64,000 nt of DNA. It comes from Lysobacter prati. GTDB taxonomy: Bacteria; Pseudomonadota; Gammaproteobacteria; Xanthomonadales; Xanthomonadaceae. Numbering within the stretch: position 1 is the stretch's first letter; every line of letters starts with the position of its first letter. A program made the translations under genes and the position numbers. The DNA is taken from assembly GCF_009765215.1 (NCBI RefSeq), contig NZ_VLNV01000012.1, positions 1-64,000 on the forward strand, read 5' to 3'. The notes below the pieces were generated by a model. That model did no database searches, was not told the origin of the DNA, and was given only the letters and a program-made list of their open reading frames with translations. This document shows positions 46,303-56,084 of the stretch, in pieces.

Positions 46303-47589
46303 ATGCCGATCCTCCCTCCGAAGCTGCGCACCATCGCTGGATTGCTGCTCCTCTTCTTGACGACGTCTGCTGCCGCGCAGGATCTGGCGATAGTCGGGGC
46401 GCAGGTGTTTCCGGCGCCAGAGTCGGCCCCGATCGCGGATGCAACGGTATTGATCCGTGAGGGTCGAATCGCTGCCGTTGGCCCACGCAGCAGCGTCAGG
46501 CTTCCACCTGGGGTGCGCGTCATCGATGGTCGCGGCACCAGCGTGACCGCGGGTTTCTGGAACAGCCACATCCACCTGATCAAGCCGCCATTCCATGCCG
46601 CCGACGAACAGCCTGCGCAGGCGTTGACGGACGCGCTGCGTGACCGCTTCTCTCGCTGGGGATTCACGACACTGTTCGATATCGCATCGCTGCCGGGCGA
46701 TGCGCGCGCGCTACGCGCCCGCATCGACCGCGGCGAAGTCATCGGCCCGCGGCTGTTGACGGTCGACATGCCGTTCTTCCCCGCGAACGGCACGCCGATC
46801 TACGTGCGCGAACTGTGGCAGCAGATGAAGGCGCCCAGCGCCGAGGTGGCCACCCCCGAGCAGGCTCGCATGCGGGCTGCCGCGCAGATCAAGGCGGGCG
46901 CCGATGGCGTGAAACTCTTCACCGGTGCCATCGTCGGCGGACCGCAGGGCGTGTTGCCAATGTCGAAGGACATTGCCAGTGCCATCGTGACCGAGGCACA
47001 CGCACACGGAAAGCCCGCCTTCGCCCATCCGACCGACAAAGCGGGACTGGACGTGGCTGTCGACAGCGGTGTCGATGTGCTGGCGCATGCGGCGCCTGAG
47101 TCTGGCGAGTGGTCACCGGCCTTTGTTGCCCGCCTGAAGGCCGACGATGTGGCCCTGGTGCCGACGCTGACACTGTTCGCCTCGGAGCTGCGGCGCGAAG
47201 GTGCGCCCGAAGCGGTGGTGCAACGCTTCGTCGGCAACGCGCAGCAGCAGCTCTTTGCGATGGCGCGCGGTGGCGGCCAGGTCCTGTTCGGGACCGATGC
47301 CGGATACACCGATGTCTACGACACGCATCTTGAGTACCAGTTGATGGCCGCGGCGGGCCTGGACTGGAGGCAGATTCTCGCCAGTCTGACCACAGCACCG
47401 GCGCAGCGCTTCGGCCAATCCTCGCAGCGCGGCCGCCTGGAAGAGGGCTTTGCAGGAGATATCGTGGTGCTTGCTGCGGACCCGCAGCGTAGGCCGGATG
47501 CCTACGCCGAAGTGCGCATGACCGTGCGGGACGGCCGTGTGCTCTATGACGTTGCCACGACTTCGTCATCCGCTGTGGCCGTGCACTGA
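46303..47589 (+). CDS. Exported metal-dependent amidohydrolase (imidazolonepropionase-like)
   Basis: A 428-residue exported amidohydrolase. A signal peptide (LLLLFLTTSAAA) precedes the small beta domain. The TIM-barrel metal residues are all in place: NSHIHL (H89, H91), GVKLF (K204, carbamylated Lys), FAHP (H242), LAHAAPE (H262) and FGTDAG (D332). The family includes imidazolonepropionase and Xaa-Pro dipeptidase-like enzymes; the actual substrate is not predictable. It has no operon partner that suggests a pathway; the nearest genes downstream are small exported proteins. Confidence 0.9.
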   Translation: MPILPPKLRTIAGLLLLFLTTSAAAQDLAIVGAQVFPAPESAPIADATVLIREGRIAAVGPRSSVRLPPGVRVIDGRGTSVTAGFWNSHIHLIKPPFHAADEQPAQALTDALRDRFSRWGFTTLFDIASLPGDARALRARIDRGEVIGPRLLTVDMPFFPANGTPIYVRELWQQMKAPSAEVATPEQARMRAAAQIKAGADGVKLFTGAIVGGPQGVLPMSKDIASAIVTEAHAHGKPAFAHPTDKAGLDVAVDSGVDVLAHAAPESGEWSPAFVARLKADDVALVPTLTLFASELRREGAPEAVVQRFVGNAQQQLFAMARGGGQVLFGTDAGYTDVYDTHLEYQLMAAAGLDWRQILASLTTAPAQRFGQSSQRGRLEEGFAGDIVVLAADPQRRPDAYAEVRMTVRDGRVLYDVATTSSSAVAVH

Positions 47590-47683
47590 GCTGGCCGCGG
47601 AGGTCGGCCCGGTAATGGGTTGGCTTGCTGGGCGGAGCCAGGTTGCATAAGCTCGAGGCGATAGCCTGGTCACGGGGAGACCG

Positions 47684-48091
47684 ATGAAACGTTTCGTATT
47701 GGCTTTTTCGCTGGCGTTCGCGTCCGCCGCAGGATTCGCTCAAACGCCGTCGGAATCGGCCGACGTCTTTCTTGCGCAGGTGGCTACTGCCAAGTCGGAC
47801 GAAGCCATCGACACCCTGTTTGCCGCATCTGGCATTGCTGATCTCAAGCCACAAGCGATCACCGCCCTCAAGGGCCAGATCAAGATGGCCATGGGTTTGT
47901 ATGGAAAATCCATCGGGTTTGAGAAGGCTCGGGAAGAGAACATCTCGCCTTCGGTCAAAAGACTCGTCTACATACAGAAATTTGAGAACTTGCCCGTCGC
48001 TTGGGAGTTCTACTTCTATAAGCCGAAAGACACGTGGATCATCAATTCTCTGAACTTCCAGGATCAGATCGGCACGATCGTGGGCCACTGA
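47684..48091 (+). CDS. Small exported protein of unknown function
   Basis: A 135-residue protein with a clear signal peptide (MKRFVLAFSLAFASAAGFAQ). The mature part is mostly helical at first (DVFLAQVATAKSDEAIDTLF) and ends with a beta-rich portion (WEFYFYKPKDTWIINSLNFQ). I do not recognise the family. The A+T content is a little higher than in the neighbours. The start follows GGGGAGACCG. The alpha/beta hydrolase gene begins about 90 bases downstream on the same strand, so they could be co-transcribed. Confidence 0.78.
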   Translation: MKRFVLAFSLAFASAAGFAQTPSESADVFLAQVATAKSDEAIDTLFAASGIADLKPQAITALKGQIKMAMGLYGKSIGFEKAREENISPSVKRLVYIQKFENLPVAWEFYFYKPKDTWIINSLNFQDQIGTIVGH

Positions 48092-48183
48092 CTTCAGAAA
48101 GTTCTGCGTCGCCGCAGTGGATGCTGCTCGCTAATGGCCGCAAGCGGACGTACAACACATCGATTTCGTTCCTGGGGAACTGC

Positions 48184-49095
48184 ATGCGACTGATGAATCT
48201 GGTAGCGGCAACGATGCTGCTGTTGGCGAGCTTGCCCATCTCCGCGCAGTCCATTCCGAGTGCGGTCATCGTGGACCCTCCGCGTAACACCGATCATCCG
48301 GCACGCAATCAGCAATTGCTGGTGCCAAGTGCCGGTGCAGGAATGAACGCGCTCTTCCTGTTGGCGGCGGGCGCAGGTCCCAAGCCGACGATGCTGCTGC
48401 TCCACGGGCTGCCAGGCAACGAGCAGAACCTCGATCTGGCGCAGGCGGTTCGTCGCTCCGGGTGGAATGTGCTGACTTTCCACTATCGTGGCTCATGGGG
48501 ATCGCCCGGAAGTTTCTCCGTCGCCAACGCATTGCAGGACACCGACGCTGCGACGGCATTCCTGCGGGCGCCGGGCGTGGCGGAGAAGTATGGTGTCGAC
48601 CTCGAACGGTTGGTTATCGCCGGACATAGCCTCGGCGGCTTCACCGCGGCCATGCATGCAAAGACCGATGCCAAGCTGCTTGGCGTTGCTCTGATCGATC
48701 CGGCCGATATTGGCGCGTGGGGCGAGCAATTGCGAAAAGCCTCGCCCGAGGAACGCACGGCAGAGAAGGCGAGCCTGGACGATCTGGGTAACAGCCTGGC
48801 CGGCGCAGACCCGGAGAGTCTGATCCAGGAATTTGAAGGTGCGCCGGCGAGTTGGACGCTCGCAAGCGCCGTCCCGGGCCTTCGCCGGCAATCTTTATTG
48901 GCGATAGGTGCAATGGAAGGCAACGCCGAGGTGACCAGTACTTTGGCTGAATCCGTGCGCGGGAAATCGAGTCCGAACGCAACTGTCACTGCGCTCTCTC
49001 TCCCTACCGATCACAGCTTTGCCGACCACCGTATCGCCTTGGCAGGTGCGGTCATCGCCTGGTTGGAATCCTTGCCCGGGAAGACGACGCGTTAA
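48184..49095 (+). CDS. Exported alpha/beta hydrolase
   Basis: A 303-residue serine hydrolase with a signal peptide (VAATMLLLASLPISA). LLLHGLPGNEQN forms the oxyanion loop, VIAGHSLGGFT carries the nucleophile S149, and DHSFADHR near the C-terminus supplies the catalytic His. This is the dienelactone hydrolase/peptidase-like group (S9/S15-type fold). Substrate unknown. Start chosen at MRLMNL because of the signal peptide and GGGGAACTGC upstream. Confidence 0.85.
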   Translation: MRLMNLVAATMLLLASLPISAQSIPSAVIVDPPRNTDHPARNQQLLVPSAGAGMNALFLLAAGAGPKPTMLLLHGLPGNEQNLDLAQAVRRSGWNVLTFHYRGSWGSPGSFSVANALQDTDAATAFLRAPGVAEKYGVDLERLVIAGHSLGGFTAAMHAKTDAKLLGVALIDPADIGAWGEQLRKASPEERTAEKASLDDLGNSLAGADPESLIQEFEGAPASWTLASAVPGLRRQSLLAIGAMEGNAEVTSTLAESVRGKSSPNATVTALSLPTDHSFADHRIALAGAVIAWLESLPGKTTR

Positions 49096-49138
49096 GTAGC
49101 GCTGTGTACCAACCCACAAAATATTCAGAGAAAACCAA

Positions 49139-49948
49139 GTGAAGCCTTCTGCTCGTCGCCTGATGATGCTCGCCGCCCTGCTGTGCGTGACCGTCCACAC
49201 CGTCGGTTGCACCGTTGCCCAGCCAGACCCGGGTGACGTGGCCGTCTACCAGGATCGTCCCTACGTTTTCGGCCATGAAGGCATCCGGCCAGAGGTGCTG
49301 ACGGAAGGCCGTGACGTCACCTGGCTGTCGACCAACGTCATCTATGTCACCACCGCACCGCAGACCCTGCACGTACCGTTCCAGGACCTGTCGTCGATGG
49401 ACAACATCCTGCTCGACTTCGACACCAGCGTGCAGCTGCGCGTGATCGATGCGGCGGACACCCTCAAGCGCTTCGGCCCGCAGTGGTGGGCGAACAACGT
49501 GCTGTCACCCTACAACTCGATCGTTCGCAGGGCGGTCAAGTCGGAGAAGATGGCGCAGATGATGTCCGACCCCGTGGCGGCTGAGAAGGTCGACCAGGAG
49601 GTGACCGACCAACTGCGTGCGCTGGTCAAGGCATCGGGCATTCGCGTGGAAGTGATGGCTGTCAACCTCGGCAAGGCCAAGCCGAATGACAACGTGCTGG
49701 CGCAGATGAACAACACTGCAGCCGAGCAGCAGCGCAACCTGACGCTGGTCGCCGCCACGATCGCCGAACAGCAGCGCAAGCTGGAGCAGGAAGCCAAGGC
49801 CGACGCCGACAACGCCTATCGCAACAAGATGGGCCTGTCCCCCGAGCTGTACCTTGCCCGCCAGCTGGCCGAAATCCAGGCCGAAGCGTGCAAGGCCGCC
49901 GCCTCCTGCTACCTGGTGCCACAGGGCACGAACGTGGTCGTCAAGTAA
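49139..49948 (+). CDS. Band-7/SPFH-domain lipoprotein
   Basis: A 269-residue protein beginning with a GTG codon. The signal region ends in a lipobox HTVGC (C24). The middle part resembles an SPFH (prohibitin/stomatin) domain, with ILLDFDTSVQLRVIDAADTL and NVLSPYNSIVRRAVKSEKM. A helical, Gln/Glu/Lys-rich stretch follows (AAEQQRNLTLVAATIAEQQ), then LAEIQAEACKAAASCYLVPQ, which contains two Cys. Such proteins form membrane scaffolds. Lipid attachment instead of a membrane helix is less usual, and suggests a periplasmic location. No partner protease gene (FtsH, NfeD) is nearby. Confidence 0.82.
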   Translation: MKPSARRLMMLAALLCVTVHTVGCTVAQPDPGDVAVYQDRPYVFGHEGIRPEVLTEGRDVTWLSTNVIYVTTAPQTLHVPFQDLSSMDNILLDFDTSVQLRVIDAADTLKRFGPQWWANNVLSPYNSIVRRAVKSEKMAQMMSDPVAAEKVDQEVTDQLRALVKASGIRVEVMAVNLGKAKPNDNVLAQMNNTAAEQQRNLTLVAATIAEQQRKLEQEAKADADNAYRNKMGLSPELYLARQLAEIQAEACKAAASCYLVPQGTNVVVK

Positions 49949-49971
49949 ACGATGCAGATGAGCCCGATGCC

Positions 49972-50385
49972 ATGAGATGCCTGGACTGGAAGAGTTCGAG
50001 CTGGCGCCGTCGTGCATTCTTGTTGGCGACGACGATCGTGATTCTTGGCATTGCATCAAATCCTGAGCTCGCGTCGTTTGTGCCAATTCTGGATGCCGCG
50101 GGATTGGACGTGCTGCTCTATTTTGTCGCGGCTCAACTCAGCGTGACCATTGGTGGCAGGCTGCTGCCACTTGCTCGATTCGTGTACGAGCAATGGGTCA
50201 GCTGCGCCATCCGATGCGTTTCGTACGCCATTGGCTTTTGTATTGGTGGGTATCTGAGGGAGCTTGCGTGGAACATGAGACATGCAGGAGTGGCGGCTTC
50301 GGTTCTTGGGCCCAACAGTTCCTCGCGGCTTGGCTCAATCCAGGAATTCGCCCGCTTCCGCTTCTGGCCGTCGGCGGGCTCCTAA
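49972..50385 (+). CDS. Hypothetical small membrane protein
   Basis: A 137-residue frame starting 24 bases after the band-7 gene. Hydrophobic segments lie at about 15-30 (RAFLLATTIVILGIA), 38-60 (DVLLYFVAAQLSVTIG) and 78-95 (VSYAIGFCIGGYL). I recognise no family. The position and the membrane segments support a real gene; the C-terminal 25 residues look less constrained and reach the stop of the convergent response regulator gene, which they overlap by four bases. Confidence 0.5.
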   Translation: MRCLDWKSSSWRRRAFLLATTIVILGIASNPELASFVPILDAAGLDVLLYFVAAQLSVTIGGRLLPLARFVYEQWVSCAIRCVSYAIGFCIGGYLRELAWNMRHAGVAASVLGPNSSSRLGSIQEFARFRFWPSAGS

Positions 50386-51086
50386 GTTGCCAACGCAAGT
50401 TCACCGCGCAACGCCGGGACGTGGGCGCGGCCAACGGGCAGTTCCGAACCGTCGTTCAGAACCAGCCAGTAGCGACTGCCCGAACCCGCATGCAGGGATC
50501 GGACATGGCGCAGATTGACCAGGTAGGAGCGGTGGCAGCGCACGAAATCCGGTGGCAACACCGCGCTCAGGCTGGCCAGGGATTTGTCGTGCAGTTCGCT
50601 GCGGCCATTGAGCATGCGTAGCTGGCTGTAGTCGCCGTCGGCGCGGATCCACAGCACCTCCGCCAGCTCGACGAGTGCCGTACCTTGCGCGCGCCAAATG
50701 CCGAGGTAGCGCGCCCCACCGGAGCGGTAGCGGCCGACATCCAGCAGTCGATCCAGTGCAAGGCCGAGGCGCTCGCGCGTGAAAGGCTTTGGAACGAAAT
50801 CCAGCACGCCATGCTCGAAGGCCTGCAGCGCACGCTCGCGATGGGCCGAGACCACGACGCAGTGGTAGCGCCCGGCCACTGCGCTGCGCAGCAGGTCGAA
50901 TCCGTCTTCGCCGCCGAGATTCAGGTCCAGTAGCAGCCCGTCGTAGACGCTACGTTGGAGCCGGTCGCCCGCCGCGTCCAGGTCGGCGACGGCGTCGAAG
51001 CGTGCACGCGTGCCTGCCAGTTCGGTGCACAGGCGCAACAGGCGCTGGCGTACCAGCGGCTCATCCTCGACGATCAGGACGCGCAT
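50382..51086 (-). CDS. LytTR-family response regulator (AlgR/LytR type)
   Basis: A 234-residue regulator. The receiver domain has VEDEP near the N-terminus and the phosphoacceptor D54 in LLLDLNLGGEDGF, with the conserved Lys in FVPKPFT. The C-terminal LytTR DNA-binding domain (about 130-234) contains LWIRADGDYSQLRM, ELHDKSLASL, RCHRSYLVNLRHVRSL and LPVGRAHVPAL. Its start lies within the end of the sensor kinase gene (13-base overlap), so the pair forms a two-component system. Target genes are unknown. Confidence 0.94.
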   Translation of the reverse strand: MRVLIVEDEPLVRQRLLRLCTELAGTRARFDAVADLDAAGDRLQRSVYDGLLLDLNLGGEDGFDLLRSAVAGRYHCVVVSAHRERALQAFEHGVLDFVPKPFTRERLGLALDRLLDVGRYRSGGARYLGIWRAQGTALVELAEVLWIRADGDYSQLRMLNGRSELHDKSLASLSAVLPPDFVRCHRSYLVNLRHVRSLHAGSGSRYWLVLNDGSELPVGRAHVPALRGELALAT

Positions 51087-52783
51087 GTCAGCTCCATCCG
51101 GCCGAACCAGTCCGCGCCGTCGGCGCCCTGGACGAATCGCCAGCCGCCCGGGCAGGCGGCGGCAAGGCTGGCCTCGATGTAGCGTGTGCCGGTTCCCTGG
51201 CCGCGGTGCGGTGCGTTTCCGCGCGCGCCGCGCAGATCCAGGATCCAGCGGTCGTCCTCGCGACGCACGCGCAAGCGGAACGGTCGTTCCGCGCAGGCGA
51301 CAGCGCCGGCATGGGTCAGCGCGTTCTCGACCTGGGCGTGGAGGACACCGGGCGGCAGCCACACGCCGGTGTGATCGGCGTCGACCTCGAAACCGATGCG
51401 GCGATCGAGGGCCAGGCCGACGATGTCCAGATGGTTGCGGCACAGGGCCAGTTCGTCCTCCAGCGGAACGCTCTGGCGGGTACTGCTCTCGCGCAGGCGA
51501 TCGAACTGTTCGGCCAGCGACTCGACCAGGCGGCTGGCGCGCATCGGCGCCTGCTCGATCAGTTCCTGCAGGCAGGTGAGGGTGTTCATCAACCAGTGCG
51601 GCTGGATGCCCCGCTGCAACAACTGCAGCGAAAGGCGCGCACGCTCTTCGCGCAGCAACGCGTTGTGCCGGTCCAGGGCGCGCAGCTGGGACGCGTGACG
51701 CAGGAGCAGGAAACCCATCAGCACCGCCAGGAACAGGAAGTAGGGTCCGTCGAGGAAGGCGCCGCCGGCGATCGGCATCGCCAGGGCGCCAGCCACTACC
51801 AGCGTCAGGATCGGCCAGCGTTCCTCCGGCTCGCCACGGGCACGCAGCAGCAGCCATGCCGACGTCAGCAGGCTGAGCAGCAGCAGGGCCGCGCCGCGAT
51901 CATCGAAGCCCGGCAGGAGCGCCATCACCGCTGCGAGCGTCACGAGAAAGGCGATGCACGCGCCCTTTGCCACCGAAACGCCGAAGCGACGCGCGATGTA
52001 GGCCGGCAGCAGCACCGCCGCTGCAAGGTGCAACAGCTGCAGCGCAATCAGGCGTGGGCCGTGCCACGGATACGCATAGCCCAGCAACGGGCGCCAGGCT
52101 TCGACGACGGGCAACGCAAGGCCGATGGCGCCGAGCGCGAGCAGCAGGCGGGCACCCGGAACGCGTGGCCGCCCGCGCTGCACGGCGAGGAAGTAAAGGC
52201 ATGCGGCCCCGAGTGCACCCGTTGCGAGGGCCGCGATCAGCCAGGGACCCAGACGGTGTCCGTAGATCGACTCGACCGGTCCCACGGTAATGAAAGCGTC
52301 CGCGCTACGCAGGCGAAACCATTGGTGATGACTGGAAGCGAGCACGACCAGCTCATCCGTGCCGGTGGAAGATGAGGGCGGCAGCATGCGGACGATGTCG
52401 ATCTGGCCGGGTTGCTCTTCTTCCGCGGTGCGGCCGACCACGCCATTGCCTGGCAGCGGCTGTCCGTTCCAGTAGAGGCGGCTGGCGGCGCGCAGCGACA
52501 GACGCATCGCGCGGTCGGCAGAGTCATGTGCCACCGACGCAGGCAAGCGCCAGCGCAACCAGTAGGGATCGCGCCAGCCCGCCAGTTCGCGCTGATCGAG
52601 CGGGCGCCAGTCCAGCGCGTCCGGCGGCCGACCCGGCAACTTCCCGGACATGGCGATCGAGGCAGGAGCCATCTCCATGGCCTGCGCATACGACATCCCC
52701 GCAGGCGGTGCCGCAAGCGCCAGCCAGAGGGATACGACGCCGAGCAACACGGCGAGTGCGGTCAATGGTCGCGAGATCTGCAT
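51074..52783 (-). CDS. LytS-type sensor histidine kinase
   Basis: A 569-residue membrane sensor. After a signal or anchor there is a periplasmic domain (about 30-180) with a carbohydrate-binding-like or 7TMR-DISM-like fold. Seven or more membrane helices follow (about 185-375), then the His_kinase domain with QPHWLMNTLTCLQELI (H396). An ATPase domain contains VENALTHAG and GTGTRYIEASL. The phosphorylation box is PHWLMN where PHFLFN is usual. It is paired with the LytTR regulator gene, overlapping by 13 bases. Confidence 0.92.
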   Translation of the reverse strand: MQISRPLTALAVLLGVVSLWLALAAPPAGMSYAQAMEMAPASIAMSGKLPGRPPDALDWRPLDQRELAGWRDPYWLRWRLPASVAHDSADRAMRLSLRAASRLYWNGQPLPGNGVVGRTAEEEQPGQIDIVRMLPPSSSTGTDELVVLASSHHQWFRLRSADAFITVGPVESIYGHRLGPWLIAALATGALGAACLYFLAVQRGRPRVPGARLLLALGAIGLALPVVEAWRPLLGYAYPWHGPRLIALQLLHLAAAVLLPAYIARRFGVSVAKGACIAFLVTLAAVMALLPGFDDRGAALLLLSLLTSAWLLLRARGEPEERWPILTLVVAGALAMPIAGGAFLDGPYFLFLAVLMGFLLLRHASQLRALDRHNALLREERARLSLQLLQRGIQPHWLMNTLTCLQELIEQAPMRASRLVESLAEQFDRLRESSTRQSVPLEDELALCRNHLDIVGLALDRRIGFEVDADHTGVWLPPGVLHAQVENALTHAGAVACAERPFRLRVRREDDRWILDLRGARGNAPHRGQGTGTRYIEASLAAACPGGWRFVQGADGADWFGRMELTCAS

Positions 52784-52943
52784 GCGCCATCGTATCGGCT
52801 GCGCGGAGACACTGGGCCCCCGCCTGGAGCTGTTGGGCGGACGGGCGCGCCTCGATCACCGCGCCGGAGGAGAAGCTGACGGCGTGTTGCATGAACCGTT
52901 GCGCCATCGCGTCGGTCCGCACTTCCTCCCACCGGAGCCCGTC

Positions 52944-54473
52944 ATGTCCCGTGTATCCATGTTTCTTTCCCGTCTTCGTCGTCCACACCTGCACAGCCGG
53001 GCGACGGTCCCGACGATTCGGCTGGCGGCAATGAGCCTGGCGCTCGCATGCGCGGCACCCGTGCTGGCGGGCGATGTGCACGCGCCCCTCGTGTTCACGC
53101 CTTATGCGTTCGAAACCCGGGCGCACGGCACGATCGCTGCAGAGGCCGCCTTCCTCGAAGTCCCGCGACGGCACGATCAGCCCGACGGACAGCGCATGCG
53201 CCTGCGGGTGGTGCGCCTGCCGGCGACGGGTGGCGATGGCCGCGCCGCGCCGGTGGTCTACCTGGCCGGCGGCCCCGGTGGCTCCGGCATTGGCACGGCG
53301 CGCGGGCCGCGCTGGCCGGTGTTCGACCAGGTCCGGCGCGAGACTGACGTGCTGCTGCTCGACCAGCGTGGCGCGGGCCTTTCGGAACCGCCGCCGTCGT
53401 GCCCGCACGAGCATCGTTTCGACGACGCAAAGCCCATGCAACGCGACGCCGCGCTGGCCGCGTTGCGCGCCACAGCCGCGCAGTGCGTCGCTTACTGGCG
53501 GGAGGCGGGCGTCGATCTGAACGCCTACACCACCGCCGAGAGTGCAGGCGACATCGAGGATCTCAGGCGCGCACTCGGTGTGCCGAAGTTGAGCCTGTGG
53601 GGCATGAGCTACGGCACGCACCTGGCGCTTGCCACTATCCGACTGCACGGGGCAGGCCTTGACCGGGTCGTGTTGATGGGAAGCGAAGGGCCGGACGACA
53701 CGCTGAAGTTGCCGTTGGCGGCCGATGCCCTGCTGGCGGACCTGGCCGTCGTCGCCGCGGGCGCCGGTTTCGATGATCTGACCGGATCGGCCAAACGCGT
53801 TCTCGAGACGCTGCGCCAGCAGCCACGGCAAGGCCGCAGCGTCATGCACGAAGGCAAGCAGGTGACGATCGGCGAGTTCGACGCGCAGCTGGTGATCACC
53901 GCTTCGCTAGGCCGGCGCACGACCCAGCAGTGGCTGCCGGTGGTGCTGCGCGAAGCCGAGCGCGGCAACTACGATCCGCTGGCGGATCTGGTCCTGCTGG
54001 TGCGATCGGAGTTCGGCCAGTTCGGCGCGATGCCGCTGGCGATGGACGTGGCATCCGGCCAGAGCCCGCAGCGCCGGGCCCTGGTCGAGGCGCAGTCGCG
54101 CGAGAGCATGTTCGGCGATGCCTTGAACTTCCCGTTCCCGGCGATCGCCGACGGCCTCGGGCTGGTCGATCTCGGCGAGGCATTCCGTGGACCGCTGCGC
54201 AGCGACGTGCCGGTGTTGTTCATCAGCGGCACGCTGGACGGACGCACGCCGCCGGCCAACGGGCAGGCCTTGCGACCGGGTTTCAGCAACAGCAGGTCCC
54301 TGCTGGTGCGCGGCGCCAGCCATGACAACGAGATGTGGCTTGGTCTGCCCGTCATTGCCGGGAATATCGCCGACTTCCTTGCCGGTCGTCTGCTGAACGA
54401 CGCCGTGCTGGACCTGCCGCCGCCGGTATTCGCCAAAAGCAAGGCCGATCTGCCGGTTGCGCTCCCTCGATAG
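52944..54473 (+). CDS. Exported S33-type alpha/beta hydrolase (aminopeptidase-like)
   Basis: A 509-residue exported serine hydrolase related to tripeptidyl aminopeptidases and proline iminopeptidases. A signal peptide ending PVLAGD precedes YLAGGPGGSGI (oxyanion loop), LLDQRGAGLSEPP, and LWGMSYGTHLAL with nucleophile S222. FISGTLDGRTPP and RGASHDNEMW supply Asp and His. A TAP-like C-terminal part is present. It probably trims peptides in the periplasm. The ATG at 52944 has GGAG seven bases upstream and lies 160 bases from the divergent kinase gene. Confidence 0.9.
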   Translation: MSRVSMFLSRLRRPHLHSRATVPTIRLAAMSLALACAAPVLAGDVHAPLVFTPYAFETRAHGTIAAEAAFLEVPRRHDQPDGQRMRLRVVRLPATGGDGRAAPVVYLAGGPGGSGIGTARGPRWPVFDQVRRETDVLLLDQRGAGLSEPPPSCPHEHRFDDAKPMQRDAALAALRATAAQCVAYWREAGVDLNAYTTAESAGDIEDLRRALGVPKLSLWGMSYGTHLALATIRLHGAGLDRVVLMGSEGPDDTLKLPLAADALLADLAVVAAGAGFDDLTGSAKRVLETLRQQPRQGRSVMHEGKQVTIGEFDAQLVITASLGRRTTQQWLPVVLREAERGNYDPLADLVLLVRSEFGQFGAMPLAMDVASGQSPQRRALVEAQSRESMFGDALNFPFPAIADGLGLVDLGEAFRGPLRSDVPVLFISGTLDGRTPPANGQALRPGFSNSRSLLVRGASHDNEMWLGLPVIAGNIADFLAGRLLNDAVLDLPPPVFAKSKADLPVALPR

Positions 54474-54496
54474 ACCAAGGGGTCTACAATCGCGCG

Positions 54497-54808
54497 ATGG
54501 ATTATCAGTTGGTCATCAAGTTCTGGCGCAGGTCGCTCGAGGACGAAACCTTCCTCGCGACGATCGAGAGCGAGTTGAAGCAGGTATTGGGCGACACCGT
54601 CGAGCTCGATGGCTATGACGTCAGCAAGAACGAGATCAATCTCTTCATGGTGACCGCCGACCCGAAGCAGTCGTTCCGGCGCGCCAGGGAGGTCCTGGAG
54701 CGCATGGGTCTGGTGAAAGGTGTTTCCAGCGCGTACCGCCTTGTCGGCGGCGCGCGTTTCACCTCGGTCTGGCCGCTGCGCTCGACCCGCAAGTTCACCT
54801 TGCCCTAG
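54497..54808 (+). CDS. Conserved-looking small protein of unknown function
   Basis: A 103-residue soluble protein starting MDYQLVIKFWRRSLEDETFL. It has an alpha/beta pattern with alternating strands (VELDGYDVSKNEINLFMVTA) and a helix (QSFRRAREVLERMGL), and ends RSTRKFTLP. I recognise no family. It lies 23 bases after the peptidase gene on the same strand, perhaps in the same transcript, and is convergent with hemE. Confidence 0.72.
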   Translation: MDYQLVIKFWRRSLEDETFLATIESELKQVLGDTVELDGYDVSKNEINLFMVTADPKQSFRRAREVLERMGLVKGVSSAYRLVGGARFTSVWPLRSTRKFTLP

Positions 54809-54823
54809 GGCGTGTTGCAGCGA

Positions 54824-54849
54824 CGGGCGTATCGGTTCCGATACGCCCG
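54824..54849. terminator. Bidirectional hairpin between convergent genes
   Basis: A perfect 12-bp stem CGGGCGTATCGG / CCGATACGCCCG with a TT loop, placed between the small protein gene and hemE. T-tracts are weak, but location and stability favour a shared terminator. Confidence 0.6.
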
Positions 54850-54857
54850 CGTTGTGC

Positions 54858-55934
54858 TTAGCGCGCGCTCAGCTCGTGCACCGCCGCCACGAGCGCGGCG
54901 ACGTGGTCGGGACTCATGTCCGGCGACATGCCATGGCCGAGGTTGAAGACGTGGCCTTCGCGCGAACCGCCGTTGCCGGCGGCGTAGTCGTCGAGGGCGC
55001 GGCCGACTTCACGGCGGATCGCATCGGGCTGCGCATACAGCGTCACCGGGTCGAGGTTGCCCTGCAGCGCGACCTTGCCGCCGGTGCGGCGGGCGGCATC
55101 GCCCAGATCCACGGTCCAGTCGACGCCGACGCCTTCGGTGCCGCTGGCGGCGAGTTCCTCGAGGTAGGCGCCATTGCCCTTGCCGAACAGGATCAGCGGG
55201 GTCTTCTCGTCACCACGCGGCAGCTCCTGCGCGATGCGCTTGAGGTAACGCAGCGAGAACTCGCGGTACATCGACGGCGACAACACCCCGCCCCAGGTGT
55301 CGAAGACCTGCAGCGCCTGCGCGCCAGCCTGGCGCTGCGCGTCGAGGTAGGCGATCACCGAGTCGGTGACCACGTCGAGCAGCTTGTGCATCGCTGCCGG
55401 ATCGTTGAGCGCGAGCGACTTCACCTTGGAATAGTTGTCGCTGCCACCGCCTTCGATCATGTAGCAGGCCAGTGTCCACGGGCTGCCGGAGAAGCCGATC
55501 AGCGGCACCGAGTTGTCGAGCTCGCGGCGGATCGTGCGCACCGCGTCGGTGACGTAGCGCAGCTCACGGTCCATGTCGGGCACGGCGAGGCGGGCGATGT
55601 CGTCGTGGTTGCGGATCGGACGCTCGAACTTCGGGCCCTCGCCCTCGACGAAGTACAGGCCCAGACCCATCGCGTCGGGCACTGTCAGGATGTCGGAGAA
55701 CAGGATGGCCGCGTCCAGCGGAAAGCGACGCAGCGGCTGCAAGGTGACCTCGCAGGCCAGCTCCGGGTTCTTGGCCATCGCCAGGAAGCTGCCGGCGGCG
55801 GCGCGGGTGGCGCGGTACTCCGGCAGGTAGCGGCCGGCCTGGCGCATCAGCCACACCGGGGTCGCGTCGACCGGCTCGCGGCGCAGGGCGCGCAGGAAGC
55901 GGTCGTTCTTGGGGGGCGTGGCGGCTGCGGTCAT
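54858..55934 (-). CDS. hemE: Uroporphyrinogen decarboxylase
   Basis: A 358-residue cytoplasmic enzyme converting uroporphyrinogen III to coproporphyrinogen III in heme synthesis. Signature sequences are [17 protein letters not shown] near the N-terminus, [17 protein letters not shown], and [21 protein letters not shown]. The C-terminal region [16 protein letters not shown] is typical as well. The start [17 protein letters not shown] at 55934 matches family length. It is the last gene of the aroK-aroB-WGR-hemE gene string. Confidence 0.97.
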   Translation of the reverse strand: MTAAATPPKNDRFLRALRREPVDATPVWLMRQAGRYLPEYRATRAAAGSFLAMAKNPELACEVTLQPLRRFPLDAAILFSDILTVPDAMGLGLYFVEGEGPKFERPIRNHDDIARLAVPDMDRELRYVTDAVRTIRRELDNSVPLIGFSGSPWTLACYMIEGGGSDNYSKVKSLALNDPAAMHKLLDVVTDSVIAYLDAQRQAGAQALQVFDTWGGVLSPSMYREFSLRYLKRIAQELPRGDEKTPLILFGKGNGAYLEELAASGTEGVGVDWTVDLGDAARRTGGKVALQGNLDPVTLYAQPDAIRREVGRALDDYAAGNGGSREGHVFNLGHGMSPDMSPDHVAALVAAVHELSAR

Positions 55935-56084
55935 TGCGGGTCCTTCGGCGCGGGGGCGCATGGTTCGGGAGGGCGTGATCCGGCCGTGTCGATCCGGTCA
56001 CGCGGGGCGGCATTATCGCCGCTGGAGGCGCCTGGCTGGCGACTCCGTTGCGGGCGACTGCGCACCGGACTGTTGCAACAAGGA

